64,000 nt of DNA from Pygmaiobacter massiliensis (lineage in GTDB: Bacteria; Bacillota; Clostridia; Oscillospirales; Ruminococcaceae): contig JALFTI010000010.1 in NCBI GenBank assembly GCA_022778585.1, positions 1 to 64,000 of the forward strand, given 5' to 3'. Each line of letters opens with the position of its first letter. Position 1 is the stretch's first letter. Under the pieces are notes generated by a model. It was not told the origin of the DNA, searched no databases, and saw only the letters and a list, made by a program, of their open reading frames with translations. The position numbers and the translations under genes were made by a program. Positions 46,105 to 54,422 of this stretch are shown in pieces.

Positions 46105-46416
46105 ATGGGGGCACTGGGAGTATTTACTTATACCAACTTTGTGATTGCCGCCGCCGGAGTGGTTGCACTTTTTTGCGTAAAAAAAGCGGCCAAATTGGTT
46201 TTTGGCTTAATGTCTGTTTTTTGCGTTGCTTTGGGTGTGCTGGCTTATACAGCACAGCCAATCAACTATGCAGGCTCGCAGGCACTGGCGTTTTTTGCAA
46301 TTGCGGTAGTAGCAGTGGCAGTGGTGCTGCGCTTTGCTTTAAAAAAGTCTATTTTTCTTGCAAAATTGCTGCTGTGCGGCTCTGCGCTTGTTAGCTTAAT
46401 GCTTTTGTTTGGCTAA
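46105..46416 (+). CDS. Small hydrophobic membrane protein of unknown function
   Basis: A 103-residue protein with four predicted membrane segments: NFVIAAAGVVALFC, LVFGLMSVFCVALGVLAY, ALAFFAIAVVAVAVVL and LAKLLLCGSALVSLMLLFG. Charged residues are few and mostly Lys at loop positions (VKKAAK, LKKS). I do not recognise a family. The ATG at 46105 follows AAAGGAGG; the longer open frame to 46069 is upstream of this site. What is notable is the perfect consensus promoter about 100 bases before it, suggesting high expression. A terminator follows. Confidence 0.7.
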   Translation: MGALGVFTYTNFVIAAAGVVALFCVKKAAKLVFGLMSVFCVALGVLAYTAQPINYAGSQALAFFAIAVVAVAVVLRFALKKSIFLAKLLLCGSALVSLMLLFG

Positions 46417-46473
46417 CCGTTTTGGCATAGCCGGGCAAACGGGTACGCACGCATCTATGCAGTCATTCATTCA

Positions 46474-46506
46474 CAAAGGGCCAGCGCACTGCGCTGGCCT
46501 TTTGTG
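46474..46506 (+). terminator. Terminator after the small membrane protein
   Basis: AAGGGCCAGCGCA and TGCGCTGGCCTTTT form a stem with a very small loop, ending in TTTT. Confidence 0.75.
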
Positions 46507-46553
46507 CGTAAGTGTATCAATTATAATTAGGCAGTGCGCAGCAGGGCCGCCGG

Positions 46554-46583
46554 TGGACAGGTTCTAAGCAGCTGTGGTACAAT
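46554..46583 (+). promoter_or_regulatory. Predicted promoter of the TetR gene
   Basis: TGGACA (46554-46559), 18 bases, TACAAT (46578-46583). Confidence 0.5.
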
Positions 46584-46618
46584 AAAGCGTCAAACCAACA
46601 GCTTAATGAGGTGACAGC

Positions 46619-47146
46619 ATGCCGGTTGATATGAAACAAACCATAGCTTCTGCCTTTGCACAGATGGCCCAGGAGAAGAATGTGGATAAAATTACGGTAA
46701 AGGACCTGGTGGAGCGATGTAATATTTCGCGGCAGGCTTTCTACTACCACTTTCAGGATCTGCTGGAAGTGATGGAATGGTCTATTCGTCAGTTGGTGCA
46801 GCACGCATTTCAAAACAGCTTGAATGCCAGCGATCCACAAAAGGCAATTGAAGCATTTATCCGCATTTCCATGCAGCATGGAGATTGGCTGATGTGCCTT
46901 TTATCCTCACAGCGCCGGGAACAGGTAGAGCGCATTTTTGTTGATGCCATGCGCTCCAGCATTAAAATGCTTATATCCAGCCAAAGGCCGGATTTGGCCT
47001 TCTGCTACCAGGATCTAGAGGTAGCGTTGGATTTTTACGCTTATGGTACAGCCGGTGTGCTGTTTGAAAACTGCAAAAGAAAAGATCTCGACCCCAAAAC
47101 GCTCTCTGTGCAGCTTTACCGGCTTATTAATGGCCAGCTTTTGTAA
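46619..47146 (+). CDS. TetR-family transcriptional regulator
   Basis: A 175-residue regulator with a TetR N-terminal DNA-binding domain (IASAFAQMAQEKNVDKITVKDLVERCNISRQAFYYHFQDLLEVMEW, residues about 9-55) and a helical ligand/dimer domain. The pattern NISRQAFYYHF resembles the DhaS-like TetR group of Firmicutes. The ATG at 46619 follows GAGGTGA. About 20 bases after its stop begins a large palindrome (47166-47213) in front of the ftsH operon, a candidate binding site. The effector is unknown. Confidence 0.9.
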   Translation: MPVDMKQTIASAFAQMAQEKNVDKITVKDLVERCNISRQAFYYHFQDLLEVMEWSIRQLVQHAFQNSLNASDPQKAIEAFIRISMQHGDWLMCLLSSQRREQVERIFVDAMRSSIKMLISSQRPDLAFCYQDLEVALDFYAYGTAGVLFENCKRKDLDPKTLSVQLYRLINGQLL

Positions 47147-47165
47147 AAAACAAAAAAGCTTTTGT

Positions 47166-47220
47166 ACATTCCCCCCGTACTGTCAAATAATTTGACAGTA
47201 GGGGGGGGAATGTCTATACA
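47166..47220 (+). promoter_or_regulatory. Large interrupted palindrome overlapping a promoter before the ftsH operon
   Basis: The centre TACTGTCAAAT-A-ATTTGACAGTA (47178-47200) is perfect. The arms go on as ACATTCCCCCC (47166-47176) and GGGGGGGGAATGT (47201-47213). The right arm contains TTGACA (47192-47197), and TATACA lies 17 bases later (47215-47220). Either an operator, for example of the TetR protein, or a transcript hairpin. Confidence 0.65.
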
Positions 47221-47305
47221 GAATGCTTATATTGCAAATGGTGCAAATTTTTTAACATGCTATTATGGTAAAAAAGCCATTTAGGCGAAAAAACGAGGGA
47301 TCAAT

Positions 47306-47758
47306 ATGAGTACCTGTGCGTTTTCGGCAAAACTGCGGGAATTAAAACAAGACTGTGAATTGCTGGAAAACTGCTTAAGCGCTTGCGATTCGCTTACTTT
47401 ACAGCAGCTGCACAAACAGTTTAATCAAACAGAAAAAGCCTGTATGGCACTGAACTGCCGCCTGGATGCGGATATTCAAAATGGTCGTTGTGCTGCAGTT
47501 GTACAGTTGGCACAGGCTCAAAAAGACTATTATCAAACCGCCCAAAAACTGCAAAAACAACAGCTTGTGCCCTGTTTTCAAGGCGATATGCTTTTGCCGG
47601 GAGAAGACCGTTCAGAAGCAGCTATGCTTTATACCGAATACGCAATTGACTTTGCCCGGCATGCCATTTATCAAGCCATGCTTTCGGCACTGGCTGCAAT
47701 GGAAGAAGAGATTCACTGTGCTCAAAAAAATGAAAAAAATGAGGAGGAGAAGGTCTGA
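47306..47758 (+). CDS. Unknown helical protein encoded in front of ftsH
   Basis: A 150-residue protein that I do not recognise. It is predicted to be almost entirely alpha-helical, rich in Gln, Leu and Cys, with no membrane segment or signal peptide; heptad-like stretches (LRELKQDCELLENCLSAC, LQQLHKQFNQTEKAC) suggest coiled coil. The tail AAMLYTEYAIDFARHAIYQA resembles YlbF/YmcA-like helical proteins only in general character. The ATG at 47306 follows CGAGGG. Its stop overlaps the ftsH start (TGATG), so production is coupled to FtsH, hinting at an adaptor, regulator or substrate. Confidence 0.7.
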   Translation: MSTCAFSAKLRELKQDCELLENCLSACDSLTLQQLHKQFNQTEKACMALNCRLDADIQNGRCAAVVQLAQAQKDYYQTAQKLQKQQLVPCFQGDMLLPGEDRSEAAMLYTEYAIDFARHAIYQAMLSALAAMEEEIHCAQKNEKNEEEKV

Positions 47759-49566
47759 TGAAAGAGGTTAAAACGCCCAAAAAACCATTGATCTACTATT
47801 ATATGATCGTTTTGCTGGTTTTGCTTTTGTTTAACTCTTTGGTTATGCCGTGGTTTGCCCAGCGCCAGGTACAGTTGGTGGATTATGGAACTTTTGTGAC
47901 CATGACCGAAGATAAACAGGTAGGCCTGGTAGAGGTGCAGGACAACCAGATTTTGTTCACCGATCTGGACAATAAGGTGGTATACAAAACAGGACGGATG
48001 GATGACCCGGAACTTTTGGATCGACTTGAGGATTCTGGTGCCAAATACTCCCGCGAGATTATCGAAGAGATGTCTCCCTTGGCTTCGTTTTTAATTTACT
48101 GGATTCTGCCGATTGTTATTTTTGTTGGCATTGGACAGTTTATGAACCGTAAAATGATGAATAAAGCCGGCGGCAACAGCATGATGTTCGGCATGGGAAA
48201 GTCCAATGCAAAGGTGTATGTAAAGTCGTCAGAGGGAATCCATTTTTCGGATGTTGCCGGCGAAGATGAAGCCAAAGAGAACCTGGCCGAAATTGTAGAT
48301 TACCTGCACGACCCTGCCAAGTACAAGAAAATTGGTGCTTCCATGCCAAAGGGCGTTTTGCTGGTAGGCCCTCCGGGAACCGGCAAAACCATGCTGGCCA
48401 AAGCCGTTGCAGGCGAAGCAGATGTTCCGTTCTTCTCCATGTCCGGTTCGGAATTTGTGGAAATGTTTGTGGGTATGGGCGCTTCCAAGGTGCGAGATCT
48501 GTTTCGCCAGGCGAAAGAGAAAGCCCCCTGCATTGTGTTTATTGATGAAATAGATGCCATTGGCAAAAAGAGGGATAGCCAGCTGGGCGGCAACGATGAA
48601 CGGGAACAAACCCTAAACCAGCTGCTTACCGAGATGGATGGTTTTGAAGGTAACAGCGGAGTTATTATTTTGGCGGCTACAAACCGCCCGGAATCTTTGG
48701 ATCCGGCGCTTACCCGGCCGGGCCGGTTTGACCGGCGTGTTCCGGTGGAATTGCCCGACCTGAAAGGCCGCGAAGAGATTTTAAAGGTGCACGCAAGAAA
48801 AATTCAAACGGTCGATTCGATTGATTTTTCTCAGATTGCCCGTATGGCCTCCGGTGCTTCCGGAGCGGAACTTGCCAATATTGTCAACGAAGCTGCTTTG
48901 CGCGCTGTTCGGGATAACCGCACACAAGTTACCCAAAGCGACCTGGAAGAGAGTATTGAGGTGGTAATTGCGGGCTACCAAAAAAAGAACGCTATCTTGA
49001 CCGATCAGGAAAAGTGGACGGTGGCCTACCATGAAATTGGCCATGCGCTGGTGGCGGCCAAGCAATCCCATTCGGCCCCAGTGCAAAAGATTACTATTAT
49101 TCCCAGAACATCCGGTGCGCTGGGTTATACCATGCAGGTAGATGAAGGCAACAAGTACCTGATGACTAAAGAAGAGATTGAAAATAAAATTGCCACCTAT
49201 ACCGGCGGCCGGGCAGCAGAAGAATTGGCTTTTGGCACAATATCTACCGGTGCCTCCAATGATATTGAGCAGGCTACCAAACTGGCGCGCGCTATGATTA
49301 CCCGTTATGGTATGAGCCCCGATTTTGACATGGTAGCCATGGAAAATGTGAGCGGGCAATACCTGGGCGGAGACAGTTCGCTGAGCTGTTCGGCACAAAC
49401 CCAAACCGAAATTGACCGGCAGGTGGTTGCACTGGTAAAAAGCCAGCACAAAAAAGCTTCCGACATTTTGGCCCAAAACCGCGAAAAGCTGGACGAACTG
49501 GCCCGTTACCTTTACGAGAAGGAAACCATTACCGGTATTGAATTTATGGATATTTTGAACCGCTGA
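47758..49566 (+). CDS. ftsH: ATP-dependent zinc metalloprotease FtsH
   Basis: Membrane-bound AAA+ protease that degrades misfolded and regulatory proteins. The 602-residue protein has two membrane segments (about 12-30 and 105-125) around a small outside domain. The AAA module has Walker A GPPGTGKT, Walker B IVFIDEIDAIG and arginine-finger region RPGRFDRR; the protease part follows. The zinc motif is HEIGH (residues 425-429) instead of the common HEAGH, and the third ligand is the Asp in SNDIEQATKLAR. HExxH is intact. The ATG at 47758 follows GAGGAGG and overlaps the upstream gene by one base. No tilS or hpt, the usual ftsH neighbours, are nearby, so this may be a second copy. Confidence 0.95.
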   Translation: MKEVKTPKKPLIYYYMIVLLVLLLFNSLVMPWFAQRQVQLVDYGTFVTMTEDKQVGLVEVQDNQILFTDLDNKVVYKTGRMDDPELLDRLEDSGAKYSREIIEEMSPLASFLIYWILPIVIFVGIGQFMNRKMMNKAGGNSMMFGMGKSNAKVYVKSSEGIHFSDVAGEDEAKENLAEIVDYLHDPAKYKKIGASMPKGVLLVGPPGTGKTMLAKAVAGEADVPFFSMSGSEFVEMFVGMGASKVRDLFRQAKEKAPCIVFIDEIDAIGKKRDSQLGGNDEREQTLNQLLTEMDGFEGNSGVIILAATNRPESLDPALTRPGRFDRRVPVELPDLKGREEILKVHARKIQTVDSIDFSQIARMASGASGAELANIVNEAALRAVRDNRTQVTQSDLEESIEVVIAGYQKKNAILTDQEKWTVAYHEIGHALVAAKQSHSAPVQKITIIPRTSGALGYTMQVDEGNKYLMTKEEIENKIATYTGGRAAEELAFGTISTGASNDIEQATKLARAMITRYGMSPDFDMVAMENVSGQYLGGDSSLSCSAQTQTEIDRQVVALVKSQHKKASDILAQNREKLDELARYLYEKETITGIEFMDILNR

Positions 49567-49636
49567 CAAGGCAGCTGCCCACGGCGTAACCAACAGGTAT
49601 AGCCGGCAATTGCGGCAAACTGGGCAGTGTTTGCAC

Positions 49637-49675
49637 AAAAATCCCCCTGGCCGTTTGGCACAGGGGGATTTTTTC
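49637..49675. terminator. Bidirectional terminator after ftsH
   Basis: AAAATCCCCCTG and CAGGGGGATTTTTT pair around an 11-base loop. Confidence 0.9.
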
Positions 49676-49713
49676 GGTATCAAATATTATAATAATCGTT
49701 TCTGCAAAGCAAG

Positions 49714-49929
49714 TTAAAGCGCAAAATCCTCGGGCGAAAAATCCGGCAGTTTAGGCTGGCGGCGGGGTATGCGTTTTAAAGGAGAATAGAAAAATTTGCG
49801 GCAGGAATAACGGGGAGCCACCGGTCCCTTGCGCGAACACAAAATCATAACCTGGTCCGAGGCGAGCCGTCCATATTCGCAGTATTCGCAGGCAGGAGGC
49901 ATATCGTTGGAAAACAGCGTATTTTTCAT
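49714..49929 (-). CDS. Small cysteine-containing protein, conserved in Clostridia
   Basis: A 71-residue protein with four cysteines arranged CEYCEYG (about residues 14-20), CSRKG and YSCRKF, likely a zinc or iron-sulfur knuckle. The tail FYSPLKRIPRRQPKLPDFSPEDF is a highly conserved ending in clostridial homologues of unknown function. The start at 49929 follows GGGAGAA; a longer frame to 49983 overlaps the upstream gene's end. It is transcribed after the YlbJ-like gene with a gap of 57 bases, so the two may form an operon. Confidence 0.75.
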   Translation of the reverse strand: MKNTLFSNDMPPACEYCEYGRLASDQVMILCSRKGPVAPRYSCRKFFYSPLKRIPRRQPKLPDFSPEDFAL

Positions 49930-49986
49930 AAATTTCTCCCAAAATACAGATGTCAAATCTTTCTCAAATTGCCGGTACTGCAAATA

Positions 49987-51015
49987 TTATACCGCAGAGG
50001 TTTCGTTTCGTAAAGCGCGCGCGCTGACGCTGCTGCACCCAATTGCCAAAAACAGAAAAAAGCTAATGGCGCTGGGCCAGGGCAGCCGGCTGGTCACAAT
50101 CAATCGGCTGGCCGCCTGACTGGTTTGCACAAGGCCGGGCAAGCAGGCAAAAATACCGCGGCAGGTCAAAAAACTTACCAAAAAATGCAGCGGTCTGGTC
50201 CATAAAAAGGGGGCCAAACTTACTTCGTTTGGCAAAAGGGCGCGAATCTGCAAAAGGCCGCAAAGCCCCAAAAAGCTAAGCGAAAAACAAAGCAGTGCCA
50301 AGCTGCCCTGCTTACCAGCCGCGGCACACCCTGCTGTTACCTCCAAAACGCAGGCTGCGAGGGAAAGCTTTGAAAACAAAAGCTGGTTTAATACCGCAAA
50401 CAACACTACGGTTCCGCAAATGTGCAGCATGGAATCGGTAGCACGGTTTACTGCAAGCGAAAAGGAAAAAGGCTCAGATTCCTGCGCAGGGAGCAAATAA
50501 GAGGGGGCGCTGTGCCGTTTTGGCCTTACTGCAAACAGGCAGCACACGCTGGCAAGGGTAAGGCAAAGCCAAATAACAAGCCCCGCCAAGGTGTTGCCCC
50601 AAATGCCCCAGCCCACCGCTGTTACCACAAAAGAAGGACCGCTGCCTAAAAAACATACAGCCCGCGCCGTTTGGTCAGCCTGCAGCCGGCCTTGGCGTGT
50701 CAGTCTTCCAAGGCAGCTGGCGCCAGGGGCAAACCCGCCTAAAAGTCCCAAAAGCAAAGCGGGGGCAGCGTCTTGCGGAAGACGGCAGGCACGGCACAGC
50801 GGCTGCAAAAGCTTATCTAAAAAACCGGGACAGCAGGCAAGACATTCGGCCAGTACCAAAAACGGAAAAAGAGCAGGAATCAAGGATTGCAAGCAACGGT
50901 TAAGCCCTTCGGCACATCCCTGCGCTACCCGCCCGGGGAAAGCTAAAAATAGCCCGCCGAAAAGCAAACTGCCTAAAAAAACGGTACCGTTTTGCCCAAA
51001 AAGGCTGCGCTTCAT
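49987..51015 (-). CDS. YlbJ-like sporulation/nucleoside-recognition domain membrane protein
   Basis: A 342-residue protein with about eight membrane segments. The segment GLNRCLQSLIPALFPFLVLAE and the following LLGLLGGFAPGASCLGRL are the paired 'gate' motifs of the nucleoside-recognition/YlbJ family, and FLGSGPSFVVTAVG matches their third block. YlbJ is needed for sporulation in Bacillus (spore integrity); close relatives are SpoVM-type spore maturation proteins. The ATG at 51015 has only a weak ribosome binding site; a GTG at 51027 is an alternative. It is divergent from yqfC, another sporulation gene. Family likely; exact orthology to YlbJ not certain. Confidence 0.78.
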   Translation of the reverse strand: MKRSLFGQNGTVFLGSLLFGGLFLAFPGRVAQGCAEGLNRCLQSLIPALFPFLVLAECLACCPGFLDKLLQPLCRACRLPQDAAPALLLGLLGGFAPGASCLGRLTRQGRLQADQTARAVCFLGSGPSFVVTAVGWGIWGNTLAGLVIWLCLTLASVCCLFAVRPKRHSAPSYLLPAQESEPFSFSLAVNRATDSMLHICGTVVLFAVLNQLLFSKLSLAACVLEVTAGCAAAGKQGSLALLCFSLSFLGLCGLLQIRALLPNEVSLAPFLWTRPLHFLVSFLTCRGIFACLPGLVQTSQAASRLIVTSRLPWPSAISFFLFLAIGCSSVSARALRNETSAV

Positions 51016-51089
51016 AAAAATCACCACACCAGGATATATATGTACCGGACCAAAAAGATAGTCTTGGTGCCGGAAAACGGGGGAATGAT

Positions 51090-51380
51090 ATGGCTCGCAA
51101 GGAAAAAGAAAGCCTGGCCGCCATTCTGCGCCACAGCTTTACACCGCCCGGGCAGGCGCTCTACCAGGGAGCATGCGTTCAGATCAGCGATCAGGGAGCG
51201 GTGCAGATTGAAAACTGCAAGGGCATTGCCGATTACAATGAAAACTATGTGGAGGCAAAATTGTCGGGCTGCAGCGTGCGGATCAGCGGAGATGACCTGG
51301 TGCTTTTAACCCTTTCCAAAGGCAATATTACGGTGGAAGGCCGGGTTTTTTCGGTAGAATTTTTCTACCAGGACCAATAA
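51090..51380 (+). CDS. yqfC: Sporulation protein YqfC
   Basis: A 96-residue YabP/YqfC-family protein. It has a beta-rich body with VQIENCKGIADYNENYVEAKLSGCSVRISGDDLVLLTLSKG (about 33-74) and a short IEGRV-like ending (TVEGRVFSVEFFY). In Bacillus YqfC is made in the mother cell under sigma-E and takes part in sporulation with YqfD. The ATG at 51090 follows GGGGGAA. yqfD follows in the same direction, the order seen throughout Firmicutes. Confidence 0.9.
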   Translation: MARKEKESLAAILRHSFTPPGQALYQGACVQISDQGAVQIENCKGIADYNENYVEAKLSGCSVRISGDDLVLLTLSKGNITVEGRVFSVEFFYQDQ

Positions 51381-51511
51381 GGCTTTTAGGCACAAAAGAA
51401 CCGCAAACAAAAAAGGAATAAAAGACCCCTTTTCTTTCTATAAGGAACCGGCAAAACAAGGGCGGCTGCCCTGCCGAACAAAAAATATAAGATAAAAAAG
51501 GGGGCAGCGCT

Positions 51512-52723
51512 ATGGCATTGCGCGGTTTTTGGCAATGGATATTTGGCACGGTACATTTTTCGGCGCAGGGGGGCGATATCGCCCGTTTTCTGGACCTGTG
51601 TGCGGCACAGGGAATTTCTCTAAGCAGGCTGAAGGCAAACCCGTTGGGGCTGACCGGACAGGTGCCCGCCCGCCAGTACCGGCGTATGCATGCCCCTGCC
51701 CGGCGCTGCCGCTGCCGGCTCAGGGTTTGCCGCCGGTGGGGGTTTTGTTTTTTAGCTTCTCCGTTGCGCGGCCGCTGGGGAATTGTTTCAGGCACAGTGG
51801 CCTTTTTTGTGCTGTGTTCCATTCTGCAAGGCAATATCTGGACCATCAGCTATTACAATATGTCTGCCGATACTGCTGCAAAGCTTTCCGGAGAACTTGC
51901 TAATTGCGGCTTGGTACGCGGCGCGCGTCCCACCAAGGAAGGGCTGGAGCAGGTGCGCCAGCAGGTTCTTTTAATCGACGAAAATCTGGCAAGTCTATCG
52001 TTTCAATTTGTGAAAGGAAGGCTGTTGGTAGAAGCTATTGCCATAGAGCATAAGCCCTCTATTCGGGATAATACCACCCCTATGGATATTGTGGCCAGCA
52101 AAGAGGGAATTCTGGAACAGCTGCAGGTCTATTCCGGCTATGCGGTGCGCAGTGTGGGGCAGTCCGTGGCAGCGGGGGATGTGATTGTATCTCACAGTTA
52201 TACCGATCCGACCACCGGCGTAACCACCACCGGCCAGGCCCACGCGCAGGTATTGGCCCGCACCGAAACGGTGTTCAGTTGTCAGCAGCCTTTCTCGTTT
52301 GTGCAAACTGTGCCCACAGGGCAGCTTTCGGTTCAATATTTTTTGTGTATGGGGCAGGCAAAGCTTCCGCTTTTTATAAACGGTAACACTACACAGGCAG
52401 ATTACACCGAGCTTTTGCCGCTTGTGCCGTTTGGCTGGAATCTGCCTTTTTACCTGGAGCGGCATACCACGACACAAACAAAGGAAACCCAAATTACCCT
52501 CACCCGCGAGGAAGCGCAGGCAAGGGCCGAACTGGCCTGTGCAGAACAGATTGCAAGGCAGATGGAAGGAGCCGAGATCCTTTCCCGGCAAACACAGACA
52601 ACCTGGCAGGATGATGCGGTAACCTGTATGGTCACCGTGCAGGCCATTGAGGAGATTGGCCTGCAAACAGAGCCAGCACCCGGAGCGGTAACCGCTCCCG
52701 CGCCGCAGCAGCCACAAACATAA
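51512..52723 (+). CDS. yqfD: Sporulation protein YqfD
   Basis: A 403-residue membrane protein needed for stage IV sporulation in Bacillus (also known as SpoIV-type YqfD). It has an N-terminal cytoplasmic domain with a Cys/Arg-rich stretch, one membrane segment (WGIVSGTVAFFVLCSIL, about residues 88-105) and a large outside domain. That domain has the family pattern NLASLSFQFVKGRLLVEAIA, DNTTPMDIVASKEGILEQLQVYSGYAVRSVGQSV and a C-terminal helix-rich part. The ATG at 51512 follows AAAAAAGGGGG. Between yqfC and phoH as in related genomes. Confidence 0.92.
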   Translation: MALRGFWQWIFGTVHFSAQGGDIARFLDLCAAQGISLSRLKANPLGLTGQVPARQYRRMHAPARRCRCRLRVCRRWGFCFLASPLRGRWGIVSGTVAFFVLCSILQGNIWTISYYNMSADTAAKLSGELANCGLVRGARPTKEGLEQVRQQVLLIDENLASLSFQFVKGRLLVEAIAIEHKPSIRDNTTPMDIVASKEGILEQLQVYSGYAVRSVGQSVAAGDVIVSHSYTDPTTGVTTTGQAHAQVLARTETVFSCQQPFSFVQTVPTGQLSVQYFLCMGQAKLPLFINGNTTQADYTELLPLVPFGWNLPFYLERHTTTQTKETQITLTREEAQARAELACAEQIARQMEGAEILSRQTQTTWQDDAVTCMVTVQAIEEIGLQTEPAPGAVTAPAPQQPQT

Positions 52724-52863
52724 ATAAAAGGAATTTAGGAATGCAAAAAAATAACGCAAACGCCAAGAACTTTTGCCCGGTGACTGGAAAAATACACAAT
52801 AATGTGCAATAATGTATAAGCGAGAGTGTAAGATAAAATAAAATACGCAAGAGAGGATTTTGC

Positions 52864-53874
52864 ATGGCCGAAAAACTGATCGAACTGGATCATATGGATA
52901 TGGCGCTGGCCCTGTTTGGCCCGCTGGATGAGAATATACGGGTGCTGGAGCGGGATTTTGGCATCTGTGCGGTGGGCCGGGGTACCGAGCTGAAGCTCTC
53001 CGGTCCGGAAGAAGGGGTAAATGCCGCTCAGCGGGCTGTGCAGGCTATGATGCAGCTGGTGCGTTCCGGCACGCCGCTGGAAGAGCAAACCTTGCGCTAC
53101 TGCATCAGCCTTGCCACCAGCGGCGAAGAGGACCGCGTGCAGGAACTGACCGGCGACTTTATTACCATTACAACCAAAGGCCGGCCGGTTCGTCCCAAAA
53201 CATTGGGGCAGAAAGCTTATATCGATGCGGTGCGCAAAAATTCCATCACCTTTGGAATTGGTCCGGCGGGTACCGGCAAAACATACCTTGCAGTGGCTAT
53301 GGCAGTGCGCAGCTACAAAGCCCACGAGGTAAGCCGTATTATTTTAACCCGCCCCGCCGTGGAAGCAGGGGAAAAGCTGGGTTTTCTACCGGGCGATCTG
53401 CAAAATAAGGTGGACCCATACCTGCGCCCGCTGTACGATGGCCTGTTTGATATGATGGGAGCCGAAACTTTCCAAAAATTAATGGAAAAGCAGGTAATTG
53501 AGGTGGCCCCTTTGGCCTATATGCGCGGGCGCACACTGGACGATTCGTTTATCATTCTGGACGAGGCGCAGAATACTACCCCCGAACAGATGAAAATGTT
53601 TTTAACCCGCATGGGCAATGGCAGCAAGGTTGTGGTCACCGGCGATGTAACCCAGATAGACCTGCCGGACAAGTCCCGCAGCGGCTTGGTGGAAGCTGCC
53701 GCCATTTTGAAAAATATTGAGGGCATTGCTATTGTGCGGTTTACCGAACAGGATGTTGTGCGCCACCGATTGGTGCAGGAGATTGTGAAGGCATACGAAA
53801 AAGCCTATGAAAAGCGTATATCGGCCGCCCGGCCCGAACGGCTGCGGCCCGCTGGCGCGAAAAAGGGCAGATAA
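52864..53874 (+). CDS. phoH: PhoH-like ATPase
   Basis: A 336-residue ATPase of the PhoH (PhoL) family, probably an RNA-linked helicase/NTPase since it is almost always encoded beside ybeY. It has an N-terminal KH-like part, then Walker A GIGPAGTGKTYLA (about residues 136-148), the ILTRPAVEAGEKLGFLPGDL block, Walker B FIILDEAQNTTPEQMKMFLTR and VVVTGDVTQIDLP. The ATG at 52864 follows AAGAGAGGA. It begins a long housekeeping operon with ybeY, dgkA, era and recO. Confidence 0.95.
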   Translation: MAEKLIELDHMDMALALFGPLDENIRVLERDFGICAVGRGTELKLSGPEEGVNAAQRAVQAMMQLVRSGTPLEEQTLRYCISLATSGEEDRVQELTGDFITITTKGRPVRPKTLGQKAYIDAVRKNSITFGIGPAGTGKTYLAVAMAVRSYKAHEVSRIILTRPAVEAGEKLGFLPGDLQNKVDPYLRPLYDGLFDMMGAETFQKLMEKQVIEVAPLAYMRGRTLDDSFIILDEAQNTTPEQMKMFLTRMGNGSKVVVTGDVTQIDLPDKSRSGLVEAAAILKNIEGIAIVRFTEQDVVRHRLVQEIVKAYEKAYEKRISAARPERLRPAGAKKGR

Positions 53875-53888
53875 CAGGAGGAACTGCG

Positions 53889-54398
53889 ATGTATAATAAA
53901 GTGTATATCACCAATAAACAAAATGCCGTCAAAATTCCTACCGGAATTCGTATTTTAATTCGGCGCAGCTGCAATGCCGTGCTGGAAATGGAGAAATTTG
54001 AGGGTCCGGCGGAAATTAGCGTAACATTTGTGGACAACCAGCAGATTGCCCAGCTGAACGCCGAATACCGCAACAAACCCACCGAAACCGATGTGCTGAG
54101 CTTTCCCTTGGGCGAGGACGGTGTTTATGATATAAACAACGAGACCGGAGCCAAAATGCTGGGAGATATTGTTATTTCCATGCAGAAGGCCGAGGAACAG
54201 GCTGCTATTTACGGCCATACGCTACAGCGGGAGGTTGCATTTTTAACAGTGCATTCCATGCTGCACCTTTTGGGGTACGACCATGTAAACGGCGGCCTGG
54301 AAGAGGTACATATGCGCGAAAAGGAAGAACAGGTGTTAATTCAGCTGGGTCTGCCCCGCACCATTGCCTATACCCAGGAGCCGGGCGACGCCAAATAA
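53889..54398 (+). CDS. ybeY: Endoribonuclease YbeY
   Basis: Zinc endoribonuclease for 16S rRNA 3' maturation and ribosome quality control. The 169-residue protein has RNKPTETDVLSFPLGED and the metal motif HSMLHLLGYDH (about residues 118-128), in which the three His ligands of the canonical H(G)xLHLxGYDH are kept; the Gly is Ser here. The ATG at 53889 follows AGGAGGA. Placed between phoH and dgkA, the standard Firmicutes order. Confidence 0.95.
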   Translation: MYNKVYITNKQNAVKIPTGIRILIRRSCNAVLEMEKFEGPAEISVTFVDNQQIAQLNAEYRNKPTETDVLSFPLGEDGVYDINNETGAKMLGDIVISMQKAEEQAAIYGHTLQREVAFLTVHSMLHLLGYDHVNGGLEEVHMREKEEQVLIQLGLPRTIAYTQEPGDAK

Positions 54399-54422
54399 AG
54401 CCGCAGGGGAGAGAAAACCGTT

